Assembly (NCBI GenBank): GCA_035528275.1
Contig: DATKYV010000010.1
Location: forward strand, 1-52,077
DNA: 52,077 nucleotides
Source of the DNA: DATKYV01 sp035528275
GTDB lineage: Bacteria > Acidobacteriota > Terriglobia > UBA7540
Reading direction: 5' to 3'
Positions within the stretch are counted from its first letter, which is position 1, and each line of letters starts with the position of its first letter. The translations under genes and the position numbers were made by a program. The notes beneath the pieces were generated by a model. The model had not been told where the DNA came from and did not search any database. It worked only from the letters and a program-made list of their open reading frames with translations. Shown piece by piece: positions 16,491-25,808 of the stretch.

Positions 16491-17657
16491 ATGGAATTGC
16501 CCGCCGTCACCATCACCTCGCGAGGCATCGACCGCATTCTCTCCGGCCACCTTTGGATATATCGCAGCGACCTGGCTGATGAATCGGGCGCCGAGGCGGG
16601 AGCCATCGTCCGCCTCGTCGACCACAAGGGGCGTTACTGGGGCCAGGCGCTTTACAGCAGCACGTCGCAGATCGCCTTGCGCCTTCTCACTCGCGAGGAA
16701 CGGCCGTTCAGCCGCGCCTTCCTGGCCGAGCGCATCGCCGCCGCGGCGTTGTTTCGCGAGCAGGTTGTGGATGGGGCGCGCGCTTTTCGGCTTGTCGCCG
16801 GCGAGGGCGATCTGCTGCCCAGTCTCATCATCGATCGCTACGGCGAATGCTTTGTTATCCAAACCCTCAGCCAGGGAATGGACCGACTGAAGCCCTTGGT
16901 TGTCGAAATCCTCCAGGAGCGGTTCGAGCCGCTCTCCATCATCGAGCGCAATGACGCGGGCGTGCGCGCGCTGGAGGGTTTGCCCGAGCAGAAAGGACAT
17001 TTGGCGGGCGAACCGGTTGATAAGGTCGTCGTGGAAGTCGGCGGCGTCAAGCTCTGCTACGATCTGATGGCGGGGCAGAAGACCGGCGGCTTCCTTGACC
17101 AACGCGAGAACCGCGTGGCGGCGCGAAAGTATGCGCGCGGCCGGCTCCTCGATTGCTTCACTTATTCCGGAGCTTTCGCGCTCGAGTTGGCCCGGCAATG
17201 CGATTCCGTTCTCGGCGTGGAGATGTCCGCCGAAGCATTGAAGCTCGCCGAGCGCAATCGGGAGCTCAACGCTGCGAAGAACGTCGAGTGGAAGGAAGCC
17301 AACTGCTTCGACTTCCTGAAAGCCGCCGACCAGGATGGCCTGCGCTTTGACACCGTGGTGCTTGATCCCCCGGCCTTCGCGCGCCAGAAAGCGAACGTCG
17401 ACTCGGCGCTGCGCGGCTACAAGGAACTGAATCTCCGAGCCTTCAAAATCCTGAATCCCGGCGGATACCTCGTCACCTGTTCGTGCTCGTTCCACATCAG
17501 CGAGGCCGACCTTCTGGAAGTTGTCGCCAGCGCGGCGCTGGACGCTCACCGCACGGTCGCTGTGGTGGAGAGGCGGACGCAATCGCGCGACCACCCCATC
17601 CTGTTGACCGTCCCCGAAACTCACTACCTGAAGTGCCTGATCCTCCGGATTCTGTGA
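16491..17657 (+). CDS. rlmI: Class I 23S rRNA cytosine methyltransferase, RlmI type
   Basis: 388 residues. An N-terminal PUA domain (1 to about 75), a middle domain, then a Rossmann AdoMet domain with LLDCFTYSGAFALELA and the catalytic-loop VVLDPPAF and VTCSCSFH. The DPPAF and SCS motifs fit 5-methylcytosine methyltransferases such as RlmI; exact target base is inferred from family. Cytoplasmic. It shares a 93-bp divergent promoter region with queA. Confidence 0.88.
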   Translation: MELPAVTITSRGIDRILSGHLWIYRSDLADESGAEAGAIVRLVDHKGRYWGQALYSSTSQIALRLLTREERPFSRAFLAERIAAAALFREQVVDGARAFRLVAGEGDLLPSLIIDRYGECFVIQTLSQGMDRLKPLVVEILQERFEPLSIIERNDAGVRALEGLPEQKGHLAGEPVDKVVVEVGGVKLCYDLMAGQKTGGFLDQRENRVAARKYARGRLLDCFTYSGAFALELARQCDSVLGVEMSAEALKLAERNRELNAAKNVEWKEANCFDFLKAADQDGLRFDTVVLDPPAFARQKANVDSALRGYKELNLRAFKILNPGGYLVTCSCSFHISEADLLEVVASAALDAHRTVAVVERRTQSRDHPILLTVPETHYLKCLILRIL

Positions 17658-17750
17658 TCGCGGCCGGCGACGGTGATGCGGTCGCCATTCCGTGCCTGCC
17701 GCGACACGACACTTGAAGAGTGGAAGTGATACGGGCTAAAGTTCTCGAAG

Positions 17751-18863
17751 ATGCGCATTCGTGCCTTCCTGCTTCTGGCGATGGTGGCGGCTTGGGGCGA
17801 GTTGCAGGCTGCTCCGGGCACGGAAATACTCAAGTTTTTGATATCCGTCGAACAGCAAACCCTCACCTTACCCTATGCCCTCCGTGCAACGCTGCATCTG
17901 CATAATTCCGGCCAGGCGGCGGTCTGGCTCTATCGTCCCGTCCGCGAACCGACGGGCAACGGCTCGGCGCTCGAGGTCCGGCTTGCTCCTGCCGATGAGG
18001 CGGCTGCGGCAACTCCCGGACGCGGAGTCGTATTCGAGCGCGCCGGGTTTCCACGCCCCCGCCTGGTGCGGATCGACCCGGGGGATGATTACGAGGAAAA
18101 GACAACGCTCAAAATCGTGCCGGCTCGGGCGGGAACCAACGGAGAGGGCGAAGCGGTTTGGGGTCGCTATCGATTGACGGCGGTCTACAGCGCCCGGTAC
18201 TCCAACGCCGCGACGCTGGAACGAATTCTCGGCGTCGATCTCTGGGAGGGCGAAGTCACGAGCAATACCGTTGAGATCGAAGTCCAGCCGCCCGCGGGAA
18301 AGGGCAGGATATCCGGCCGGGTCAGGACCAAAGAGTCGCAAAGCCTCATCGGTGCGGTGGTATCGCTCAGCGACGAGCAGGAGCGCCTTGTCGATCAGAC
18401 GCGAACCGATCTCGAAGGCCAGTATGAGTTCCAGAAACTTCCTTGGGGCGTTTACTGGGTTGTGGTCCGACGGAGGGACTACCCCGAAGACACCGTCCAG
18501 TTCCGTCACATCGGCCTCGACGAACAGGAACCCGAGGGCGCCATGGATTTTCTCATTTTGCCCCGCGAAATCTATGAAGCCCGGGAACTTTTGCACAAAC
18601 CCGTGCTCTTTCGCATCACGGACCGCGAAGGACGCCCGCTGGATAAGGTCCGACTCGAAATCGTCTGGTCGAGCGGCAGGGTTCTGGAATCTATCAAGGA
18701 GGATGTGGCGGATGACGGCACGGCCGCCCTGCAACTTCTTCCCGGACGCAACTACGTGACCCTCAAACGCAGCGGCTGCCGGAAGCAAGAGCAGCGCGTC
18801 GACGTCGCCGAGGGAGACGGGATCGACGGGTTCATCCTTCATTACGATTGCAGCGCAGAATGA
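17751..18863 (+). CDS. Secreted protein with carboxypeptidase regulatory-like domain
   Basis: 370 residues, signal peptide at about 1-21 (FLLLAMVAAWGELQA). A beta-sandwich N-terminal half with no recognised family is followed by a carboxypeptidase regulatory-like repeat from about 180 (ISGRVRTKESQSLIGAVVSL...DLEGQYEFQKLPWGVYWVVV). A second, weaker repeat follows near residue 285. Such domains bind or display at the cell surface. No enzyme motif. Stands alone between the methyltransferase gene and a convergent gene. Confidence 0.7.
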   Translation: MRIRAFLLLAMVAAWGELQAAPGTEILKFLISVEQQTLTLPYALRATLHLHNSGQAAVWLYRPVREPTGNGSALEVRLAPADEAAAATPGRGVVFERAGFPRPRLVRIDPGDDYEEKTTLKIVPARAGTNGEGEAVWGRYRLTAVYSARYSNAATLERILGVDLWEGEVTSNTVEIEVQPPAGKGRISGRVRTKESQSLIGAVVSLSDEQERLVDQTRTDLEGQYEFQKLPWGVYWVVVRRRDYPEDTVQFRHIGLDEQEPEGAMDFLILPREIYEARELLHKPVLFRITDREGRPLDKVRLEIVWSSGRVLESIKEDVADDGTAALQLLPGRNYVTLKRSGCRKQEQRVDVAEGDGIDGFILHYDCSAE

Positions 18864-19041
18864 AGGTCCGAATCAGCAGCGGCCAGGAACGGGCCGAAGA
18901 AGGATTCCGGGCGCTTGTCGATGCAGCGGGATTTCGCGTGACGCCCACCCCGCAGAGCGGGGCGGGCATGGCGGGTGGCGGATCCACGGCTTTGCCGGGA
19001 CAGGTCTATCGCGCTTTCTGCGATGTGTGCGATGGAGCGAA

Positions 19042-19431
19042 TTATCCTTTGGGGCTATCCTGTCCCGCAGTTACCCTCAGCGACATCAAATGCCTTTTCA
19101 ACTCCTCAGCGCCCAAACCTTTTAGGGAAGTCCTGTCCGGCGCCCAGTGTTCCCAGTCACCGTCGCCGTACATGAAGAGCGTGCCGTGTTGGGGATGGGA
19201 GTAGAGAATGGTCTCGCCGTCAACGTCTCCTTTGGAGAAACCGAACTCGACGGCAACCTCGTGACGCCCGCCGAAAGCGATGTCGTGCGCTACGCGATTC
19301 CATCCCGGGGCTTCCAGCCGTTTGAGCTCATCCAGACCTTCGACGCCGAGCTCTTCGGCGCGCTTCATTGCGTCCTGGAGAGCCCTCAACGCTTCCGCCA
19401 GATCTGCTGCCCGGTTTTCCTTCTCGGCCAC
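19042..19431 (-). CDS. Hypothetical protein downstream of Gfo/Idh/MocA oxidoreductase
   Basis: About 129 residues, Glu/Lys-rich helix first (AADLAEALRALQDAMKRAEEL), then an acidic/aromatic C-terminal part with HPQHGTLFMYGDGDWEHW. No signal or membrane segment. GTG 19431 is chosen because GAGGG lies just upstream; the frame is open further up, into the oxidoreductase gene, so the start is uncertain. It follows that gene by 56 bp and may share its transcript. Family not recognised. Confidence 0.5.
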   Translation of the reverse strand: MAEKENRAADLAEALRALQDAMKRAEELGVEGLDELKRLEAPGWNRVAHDIAFGGRHEVAVEFGFSKGDVDGETILYSHPQHGTLFMYGDGDWEHWAPDRTSLKGLGAEELKRHLMSLRVTAGQDSPKG

Positions 19432-19487
19432 TTCACCCTCGCCAGCCCGCGGAGGAAAAAGCCTTCCAGCGATGTTCGCTTCCTCTG

Positions 19488-20837
19488 TCAGTAGAAATTG
19501 TACGTCTTCGGATTCACCACTTCGGGAAACGGCATATCGCCGAGGTGGTAGCGTTCGGGCGTGTAGTCGCGTTTGGAATTCCACACCGCGTCCCACTCGA
19601 TGACCTTGCCGCTGTAAGCCGCCTCCCTTCCCATGATGGCCGTCAGGGTGGACTCGGCGACGTTTCGCGCCTCATTGAGCGGCTTGCCGGCGCGAATGCT
19701 CTCAATCAGGTCGCGATGCTCGGCTTCAAGGCCGTCGGGTGTTTCGCCCTCGTAGCGCCACTCCTTATCGCCGGCGATGGTGTCCTTGCAGTTGCTGGTT
19801 CCTTTTCTCCCCAGCACCTCCACCCCAACGCGATCCGTGCCGTTGTCGATCTGGCGGTTCTGGCTGAAGAGCCGTGTGCCGTTCGCATACTCATACTCGA
19901 TGGCAAAGTGGTCGTAGATGTTGCCGAACTCGTCGCTGGTGCGGCTGATGCGGCCGCCCATTCCATAGGCGCGCACTGGATGCTCGCCCATGATCCAGTT
20001 GACCTGGTCCAGGTTGTGGATGTGTTGCTCGACGATGCAATCGCCGGAGAGCCAAGTGAAATAATTCCAGTCCCGCAATTGCCATTCGGCGTCGCCCCAG
20101 CCCGGCTGACGAGGAATGGTCCACAGCTCGCCGATGTTGAAGTAGGCGCGAACTTCAAGGATCTCGCCAATGGCGCCGTCCCGAAGGCGCTTGACGGTCT
20201 CCATGATTTCCCGCGAGTGGCGTCGCACAGTGCCGGCCAGGAAGCCGAGCCCTTTTTTCTTGGCCATCTCGCCGGATTCGATCACCGACCGCGCGCCGGG
20301 AGCGTCCACCGCCACCGGCTTCTCCGCAAACACATGCTTGCCTGCTTCCACGGCGGCGCGGATTTCCCGGGGACGAAATTGCGGCGGGCTGGCCAGAACC
20401 ACGTAGTTGACCTCGGGAAGACCGAGAACCTTCTCGTACGCATCGAAGCCCACAAAACAGTTGCGCGCGCTGACCTCGTTGCCCACCAATTTGAGCTGCC
20501 CCCGGCAATGATCCAGCCGGTCCTGGAACAGATCGGCCAGCGCAACTATTTCCACGTCGGTGGCCTTGGCGCGCGAGCCCGGCGCGGCGTTCTCCGTGTG
20601 ATATCCGCTGCGTGGCGGTGGATAGATAACGTCGGTCGGAGCCAGGAGGAGATTCAGCGCTGCTCCTGTTCCGCGTCCTCCACAGCCGATGACGCCCACC
20701 CGGATTTTCCGGTCGTCCGGCGCGCCGCGGCCGGCGCCGGCGAAGAGGAATTGAGCCGCCGCCGCGGCCCCAACCGCCGAAGAGCTTATGAACTGCCGGC
20801 GCGAAACACCGATCCCTGATTTCTTCGTATTTGCCAT
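19488..20837 (-). CDS. Tat-exported Gfo/Idh/MocA family oxidoreductase
   Basis: 449 residues. A twin-arginine signal (VSRRQFISSSAVGAAAAAQFL) directs folded export. The Rossmann motif is IRVGVIGCGGRGTGA, followed by ALADLF and the EKP motif in HVFAEKPVAVD. The C-terminal half has IVEQHIHNLDQVNW, with His residues as in catalytic members. NAD(P)-dependent sugar or inositol-type oxidation is the family chemistry; the real substrate is unknown. ATG 20835-20837 has GGAGGTGG upstream. Divergent to the PIG-L gene, 212 bp apart. Confidence 0.92.
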   Translation of the reverse strand: MANTKKSGIGVSRRQFISSSAVGAAAAAQFLFAGAGRGAPDDRKIRVGVIGCGGRGTGAALNLLLAPTDVIYPPPRSGYHTENAAPGSRAKATDVEIVALADLFQDRLDHCRGQLKLVGNEVSARNCFVGFDAYEKVLGLPEVNYVVLASPPQFRPREIRAAVEAGKHVFAEKPVAVDAPGARSVIESGEMAKKKGLGFLAGTVRRHSREIMETVKRLRDGAIGEILEVRAYFNIGELWTIPRQPGWGDAEWQLRDWNYFTWLSGDCIVEQHIHNLDQVNWIMGEHPVRAYGMGGRISRTSDEFGNIYDHFAIEYEYANGTRLFSQNRQIDNGTDRVGVEVLGRKGTSNCKDTIAGDKEWRYEGETPDGLEAEHRDLIESIRAGKPLNEARNVAESTLTAIMGREAAYSGKVIEWDAVWNSKRDYTPERYHLGDMPFPEVVNPKTYNFY

Positions 20838-21049
20838 GATTTCCACCTCCGGGGCATTCGATATGAAGTTCAGATTTCACCGAACTCGGTCCCAGATTCT
20901 ACACCTCTCAGCGAGAGTCGGTGGCAATATCCAGCCGAGGCGGAAGGTCATCGGACGGCGGGATTGAGGACGCCTCAAATCGCACGCGTGGCATAATGGC
21001 CGGCTTGGGAAAATCATAAGGCGGGAATAGAACAGATGGAGTTTCAAAG

Positions 21050-21886
21050 ATGACGGACGGGTTCAGACTCATGTGCGTTCTGGCGCATCCCGATGACGAG
21101 TCGCTGGGGACGGGCGGGACACTCGCGAAATATGCCAGTGAAGGCGTGGAGACTTATCTCGTCACGGCGACGCGCGGCGAGCGCGGGCGGTTTGGTGACG
21201 CGAAGGAATCACCGGGCTTGGAAATGGTGGGCAAGGTCCGCGAGGCCGAGTTGCGCGCCGCGGCCCAAGAACTGGGCGTTCGGGAAGTCAACCTCCTGGA
21301 CTACATTGACGGCGAGCTCGACCGCGCGAATCCGGTGGAAGCTGTGGCCAAGATTGTTTCCCATCTGCGGCGGGTGAAGCCCCACGTGGTCATCACGTTT
21401 GGGCCGGAGGGAGCCTATGGGCATCCCGATCATATTGCCATCTGCCAGTTCACGACCGCCGCCGTGGTGTGTGCTGCCGATTCCACCTATGAATGTCAGG
21501 GAAGCGACGGGGCCCGCCAGGCGGCGCATCGCGTCTCAAAGCTCTATTACATGGCCTGGCCGCCGGGCAAGTGGGCGGCGTATCAAGCGGCGTTGAAGGA
21601 TTTGAAGTCGAAGGTGGATGGCGTCGAGCGGCGCGCAACACCCTGGCCCGATTGGGCGCTCACCACGCTGATTGATACCAGCGCTCACTGGGCGAGGGTT
21701 TGGCGAGCCGTTTCCTGCCACAAGACGCAGATGGCCATTTACCGCAATCTGGAACACCTGCCCGCCGAACATCATCAGGCTCTCTGGGGCTCGCAAGAAT
21801 TCTACCGCGTTTTCAGCCTGGTCAACGGCGGCCGGAATCGCGAGGCGGATTTGTTCGAAGGAATGCGTCGGCTGGCGGATGCTTGA
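21050..21886 (+). CDS. PIG-L family deacetylase
   Basis: Zinc-dependent N-acetylglucosamine-type deacetylase (LmbE/PIG-L/BshB family), 278 residues. The zinc site is present: AHPDDE near the start and GAYGHPDHI in the middle (His-x-x-Asp and His). It is cytoplasmic by lack of a signal. Bacterial relatives act in bacillithiol or mycothiol synthesis or on secondary metabolites. No partner glycosyltransferase is in view, so the substrate stays open. Confidence 0.9.
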   Translation: MTDGFRLMCVLAHPDDESLGTGGTLAKYASEGVETYLVTATRGERGRFGDAKESPGLEMVGKVREAELRAAAQELGVREVNLLDYIDGELDRANPVEAVAKIVSHLRRVKPHVVITFGPEGAYGHPDHIAICQFTTAAVVCAADSTYECQGSDGARQAAHRVSKLYYMAWPPGKWAAYQAALKDLKSKVDGVERRATPWPDWALTTLIDTSAHWARVWRAVSCHKTQMAIYRNLEHLPAEHHQALWGSQEFYRVFSLVNGGRNREADLFEGMRRLADA

Positions 21887-22009
21887 ACACAAGAGGCTGG
21901 GGACGGGATGACGGGGACTTTGCAGGTCTGCCTATACGGACCTCTCGACCCGCAAGAATTACCACAAGCGGGAATGCAGAGATCACCTGCTGCGACCGGC
22001 CATTGCCCC

Positions 22010-23749
22010 TTAGTTCGGGGGAAGGGGGGACGCGGCATCCGTCTTGACCTGTCCCGTCAAGGGACCTTCAACCGCCACTTCCCTGCGCGTTAAATGGGGA
22101 AACAGCGGCGTCACCATGAAGGGCATCTTCTCCCGCGCACTGAGCGGCGCAGCGGGTTTGCTCTTCATCATTTCCACGCGACCGTTCCAGGGGTCAACTT
22201 TGAGCCGGGTGCCGAGCGGGAAAGCGGCAATTTGATCGATCTGGCGCGGCTGTAATTCCGGGGCGACGCTCTTCAGCTCCACCATGCGGTGATTGTGCCC
22301 GTTCTCGGCCAGACGATTTCCCATGTGGGCGCCGAACATCTGCTTGAGGAGGGGAGCCTCATCGGCCATAGCGCGCAGGAACAATCCGGCGGTGCTCAAC
22401 TTGTTTCTGTAGGGCGAGTTTTGCAGAAGCTCGAGAGCCTTGGTGTCAGCGGCGGACTCCTGTTGCGGGTCGCGCTCGAAATCCAAAGCGCCCACGATGT
22501 CCTCGTCGTCAATCAAAAGACGATCGTTGAAGGCGTAGCGTGTGTCCGTCACATGGCCCAGAACAAGGTGGGCGAGCTCGTGGGCGAGGACCGTGGCGAG
22601 AGTGGCCTCGTCGGGCAGGACGTCTATGAGCCCCCGGCTGATAACGATGGTGTGGCCCACCGTGAAGGACTCGAAAGGCAGGGTCAACATGACGCGGCAG
22701 CGGATGGGTGGCAGGTCGTCGAGCTTGTTAGTCACCATCAGATTGTTGACGACGGTATCGAGCACTTTGTCGACTTCGCCGGGGGGCGCAATCAGACGCG
22801 CCTTTTCCAGCCGCTCGAGGACGTTGTTTTCCGCTTCGGTCTCCCATCCTCGCTGGCTCGCCAGCGGGGAGAGGTCCTCTCCTTCGCTGCTATCGCGCAC
22901 CGGCGCCGGCGCTTCCACGAGGATGCGGGTGAGTTCGTCTTCACGAGCTGTGGTGCTCAAGTCATACCCCCAAAAACGTGTCTGCGCCCGGAACGACGTG
23001 GCCCGGGAGTTCACGCTAAGGAAGGTGGGGGGAGTCATGCCCGACTCTTCGAAATAGATGATCACCGGCAGCCACACCCCGGGCTGCAAATTCTGCCGCC
23101 AGCTGTCGAAATGATAGTACACGTGGAATCTGGGCGGCCTGGTGCGGACGCCCTTGAAGCGTACGATGGTGTAATCGCGGTCCTCCACCCAGATTCGTCC
23201 TTTGAACCGTCCGGAGCCCGAACCCTGGCGAGGAATCAGGTCGAACACCAGGCAGCGGACGTCGCCCAGGAACTCGCTTCGGACAAACTGAAAATGATAG
23301 TCCTGGCGATCGAGTCCCTTGGGATCGATCACGACCGCCTCCACAAAGCTGTCCAAGTTGTAGTGAAACTTGAACGGGCGGGTCAAAGCTTTGGCCAGAA
23401 AGCGAGGAAGGAAGTTGAATCGTGAGTGCGACTGGGGGAGGAACGACTGCGATTCGACGCGCTTGTCGAGTTCCAGTCGCCCCAGGTAGTAAAGGTCGTT
23501 GACGGGCACAGAGCCCAGTTCCTGGTCAGGCCGAACGAACTGGAGATAAGTCTCAACGCGCGGGCGGTACTTCGAGAGAGTCAGGATGACCTCGTCTTCC
23601 CGCGCGATGATGCGGTCCTCTACCTGGCGCACCACTTCGGATTCTTCCTTGGGCGGTTGAGCTTCTTTGGGCGCGCTCCGGCCCGGAGCGGGAAAGAGAA
23701 CGAGCCCCGCCAACAGCCACGCGATGAGAACGAACCGTGAATTCTTCAT
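22010..23749 (-). CDS. Secreted M48 family metallopeptidase
   Basis: 579 residues with a signal peptide (about 1-25). A long N-terminal half of unknown fold (about 30-300) precedes the M48 peptidase domain. The zinc motif HELAH is at 390-394, and the third ligand region lies in QQESAADTKALELL. Loss of other zinc residues is not seen. Expected to act in the periplasm, perhaps in outer-membrane protein quality control as BepA does; that is inference. It begins 25 bp after the TonB gene, so the two form one operon. Confidence 0.85.
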   Translation of the reverse strand: MKNSRFVLIAWLLAGLVLFPAPGRSAPKEAQPPKEESEVVRQVEDRIIAREDEVILTLSKYRPRVETYLQFVRPDQELGSVPVNDLYYLGRLELDKRVESQSFLPQSHSRFNFLPRFLAKALTRPFKFHYNLDSFVEAVVIDPKGLDRQDYHFQFVRSEFLGDVRCLVFDLIPRQGSGSGRFKGRIWVEDRDYTIVRFKGVRTRPPRFHVYYHFDSWRQNLQPGVWLPVIIYFEESGMTPPTFLSVNSRATSFRAQTRFWGYDLSTTAREDELTRILVEAPAPVRDSSEGEDLSPLASQRGWETEAENNVLERLEKARLIAPPGEVDKVLDTVVNNLMVTNKLDDLPPIRCRVMLTLPFESFTVGHTIVISRGLIDVLPDEATLATVLAHELAHLVLGHVTDTRYAFNDRLLIDDEDIVGALDFERDPQQESAADTKALELLQNSPYRNKLSTAGLFLRAMADEAPLLKQMFGAHMGNRLAENGHNHRMVELKSVAPELQPRQIDQIAAFPLGTRLKVDPWNGRVEMMKSKPAAPLSAREKMPFMVTPLFPHLTRREVAVEGPLTGQVKTDAASPLPPN

Positions 23750-23774
23750 AGGGTTACCTTGGTCCTTTGGCTTT

Positions 23775-24866
23775 CTAGCCTGCCAGTTGAAAAACCACCC
23801 GTAAGGTGGCCGGGAAATCCACGGGCTCTCCGTCCCGCTGCGCCGGTCTAAAATGAATCTGCTCGGCGGCGCGCCACGCCGATTCGTCCAGGCCGTGCCC
23901 CAGCCCCTGCACCACACGCAGGACACGCAGTTTTCCCGAGGCTGTGAAGACGACGGCCAGAACAACTTCGCCCTGCACGCCGAGTTTCCGCGCCTCCTCA
24001 GTGAACTGGGGATTGGGCTTGGAAAGAATCTCCACCGGAACTTGTGCCGGCTGTTCGGATGCAGACGTTTTCGCGGAGGGCTTTGGGGCGACGGGTTTGA
24101 CATCGAAACCACCCGCCCGCACGCCGCTGCGGCCGGAGCCTCCGCCTCCGCCGTTGCCTCCACCTCCGACGGCAACGCCGTTGCCGAAACCGGCGCTGGC
24201 GACAGTTCCTCGAGCGCCCCGAGTTCCACCCGTGCCGTTCCCGTAGCCCTCCCCTTCAGGCAAATCGAACGATCCCAGCTTGGCGACATTGCCGAAACTG
24301 CCTCCTTGCGCGTCACCGGGCAGGCCGTTGGGGCTTCCAAAACCTCCGGTCTGGACCTTCTCCGCAGGCAGGTTCAGTGTTGCCGCCGCCGAACTTCCTC
24401 CGAAAACTCCCGTCCGGACAGGAGTGAGCAGTGGCCTGGGTCCTGCCACTACAGACGGGAGCGCCGGGTGCGTCGCCTCCGGAACTGCCATCGGGGTCGG
24501 AACGGGGGGAGGAACCTGACTCGCAATCTTGGGAGGTTCGGGATTCGGGGAGCGATCGGGCAGCCGCGTCAACGGAAACTGAATCTGCTCTCGCTGGGGA
24601 TTGGGAGCCTCCAGGACTGGCCTGGGTTTTGGCAGCCGCGGCACACGGACTTCTTCCGGCCTTGGCGGTTTAATGAGTTCGATATACACAGGCGCTTTAC
24701 TGAGAAACGGCTGCATTTCACTGGGAATGATGATTCCCGCCGCGAGAATGCATACAAGAGCCAGTACCTGCGTTCCGACTCCGATCCCGAACGAGGCCCA
24801 GCGACGCACCCGCTGCTGCGGAGTGTCTTCAAGCGTCGAAAAGATGCGAACAGCCCCACCCGGCAC
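23775..24866 (-). CDS. TonB family protein with glycine-rich linker
   Basis: 363 residues. A cytoplasmic tip, one membrane helix (about 25-45), a proline-rich spacer (PPRPEEVRVPRLPKPRP...), a glycine/serine-rich middle (about 145-255) and a C-terminal TonB_C domain (NPQFTEEARKLGVQGEVVLAVVF). TonB couples the proton motive force to outer-membrane transport; no ExbBD is in view. GTG 24864-24866 is chosen because GGAG lies six bases upstream; TTG 24878 is an alternative. Followed closely by the M48 gene. Confidence 0.82.
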   Translation of the reverse strand: MPGGAVRIFSTLEDTPQQRVRRWASFGIGVGTQVLALVCILAAGIIIPSEMQPFLSKAPVYIELIKPPRPEEVRVPRLPKPRPVLEAPNPQREQIQFPLTRLPDRSPNPEPPKIASQVPPPVPTPMAVPEATHPALPSVVAGPRPLLTPVRTGVFGGSSAAATLNLPAEKVQTGGFGSPNGLPGDAQGGSFGNVAKLGSFDLPEGEGYGNGTGGTRGARGTVASAGFGNGVAVGGGGNGGGGGSGRSGVRAGGFDVKPVAPKPSAKTSASEQPAQVPVEILSKPNPQFTEEARKLGVQGEVVLAVVFTASGKLRVLRVVQGLGHGLDESAWRAAEQIHFRPAQRDGEPVDFPATLRVVFQLAG

Positions 24867-25252
24867 GCGCTTCTCCAACGAGCAATCCCCCGCCCTGAGG
24901 GGAACAGATCCAATTGATCCGAACTTAGCGGCTTCCCTGTGGTAGCCATTCTAGCCGGCGGCCCGAAGGCTGTCAACCGCGCAAGAACCTTGGCTGAAGT
25001 TCAGCCCGGCCGTTCCGACAGAATGTCCTGGATGAGGTGTTCTTTCGCCTGAAGAATAGCGGCTGGATTGGGTCGTCGTTTCCCTCTGATGTGGTCTTTT
25101 CGGGAGATCCGCCGGAGCCGCGACTCATGGCGTCCATCGCCCCCGTTGGGGCGACCCGGGACGTCCTCGAGGATGTCAGGCCTACGAGTCTGCTGTTTCC
25201 CCAGTGATGCGTCTGCGGTTGAAGGCTCGAAGTCTCGGCTTGGGGGATAGTC
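24867..25252. other. Intergenic region with a possible minus-strand gene relic
   Basis: 386 bp without a supported gene. On the minus strand, 25001 to about 25210, one frame reads a plausible protein end (RRPNPAAILQAKEHLIQDILSERPG, stop at 25001-25003) but has no convincing start. The plus strand near 25155-25180 contains CCTCGAGGATGTCAGGCCT. I see no terminator or promoter with certainty. Confidence 0.35.
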
Positions 25253-25483
25253 CTAGTTGTTAGTGTTCAGGTGCAGAAACTCGGCGAGCAGCTTCTTGCC
25301 CTGCTCGGCGAGATGGGAATGTCGCTGGATGGCCATGGCATACTTTCGAAAGGTGGCGCTTTCGAGGTCACTGGGGTCTGAGAGGTCGAGCGGAGGAGCC
25401 GTGCGCTGGCGTTCTTTTTCCGCGGCTTCGACTTTGTCCACCCACTCCAACCATTGGCTCCAGACCATCGTGGTGTTACTCAT
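25253..25483 (-). CDS. Small soluble hypothetical protein
   Basis: 76 residues, helical, charged, rich in Lys/Glu with MVWSQWLEWVDKVEAAEKE near the start. No signal or cysteine. Its ATG overlaps the stop of the upstream small membrane protein gene by eight bases, so the two are likely co-translated. Family not recognised. Confidence 0.6.
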   Translation of the reverse strand: MSNTTMVWSQWLEWVDKVEAAEKERQRTAPPLDLSDPSDLESATFRKYAMAIQRHSHLAEQGKKLLAEFLHLNTNN

Positions 25484-25646
25484 TGTTTCGGGCTCCTCTC
25501 TGTAACGTCTTCTCAGCGACTATGGGCACCGCGGTCGGTTGCTGAGAGTCCTCGCCGACCCTTTCGAGCAATTGGAGGAGGAGCAGCATGCCCAGGGCCA
25601 TCAGCACTCCCCAACCTGTCATCATCTGTCCGCTTTCGAAAGCCAT
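25476..25646 (-). CDS. Small single-pass membrane protein
   Basis: 56 residues: a short N-terminus, one hydrophobic helix (GWGVLMALGMLLLLQLL), then a charged cytoplasmic-looking tail. ATG 25644-25646 is preceded by GAGG at usual distance; the open frame upstream of it shows no protein-like sequence. It overlaps the next small gene. It may recruit that soluble partner to the membrane; this rests only on coupling. Confidence 0.6.
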   Translation of the reverse strand: MAFESGQMMTGWGVLMALGMLLLLQLLERVGEDSQQPTAVPIVAEKTLQRGARNNE

Positions 25647-25808
25647 CGCGGTTGCCCTCGTCGTGCAAGGCGGATTCGGAACGCCCTCTTTACCGTACGG
25701 CGCCAATGTTAGGGGAAACGACCCATCCGCACAAGAGTACGGAAGTACCCCCGTCTTTGGCCCCTTCGTGCCAATGACTTCCGCGGGGAGCCGGCATATG
25801 ATGGCATC

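Noticed and set aside
16398..17624. Upstream extension of queA across the methyltransferase gene
   Set aside because: QueA has its family start at 16397; the extension is antisense to rlmI.
18860..19204. Plus-strand frame after the carboxypeptidase-like gene
   Set aside because: It overlaps the better minus-strand gene at 19042-19431, has no family feature and its C-terminal half looks like an antisense shadow.
24340..24879. Upstream extension of the M48 peptidase frame through the TonB gene
   Set aside because: The open frame continues but M48 has a clear signal peptide starting at 23749; the upstream part is an out-of-frame shadow of TonB.
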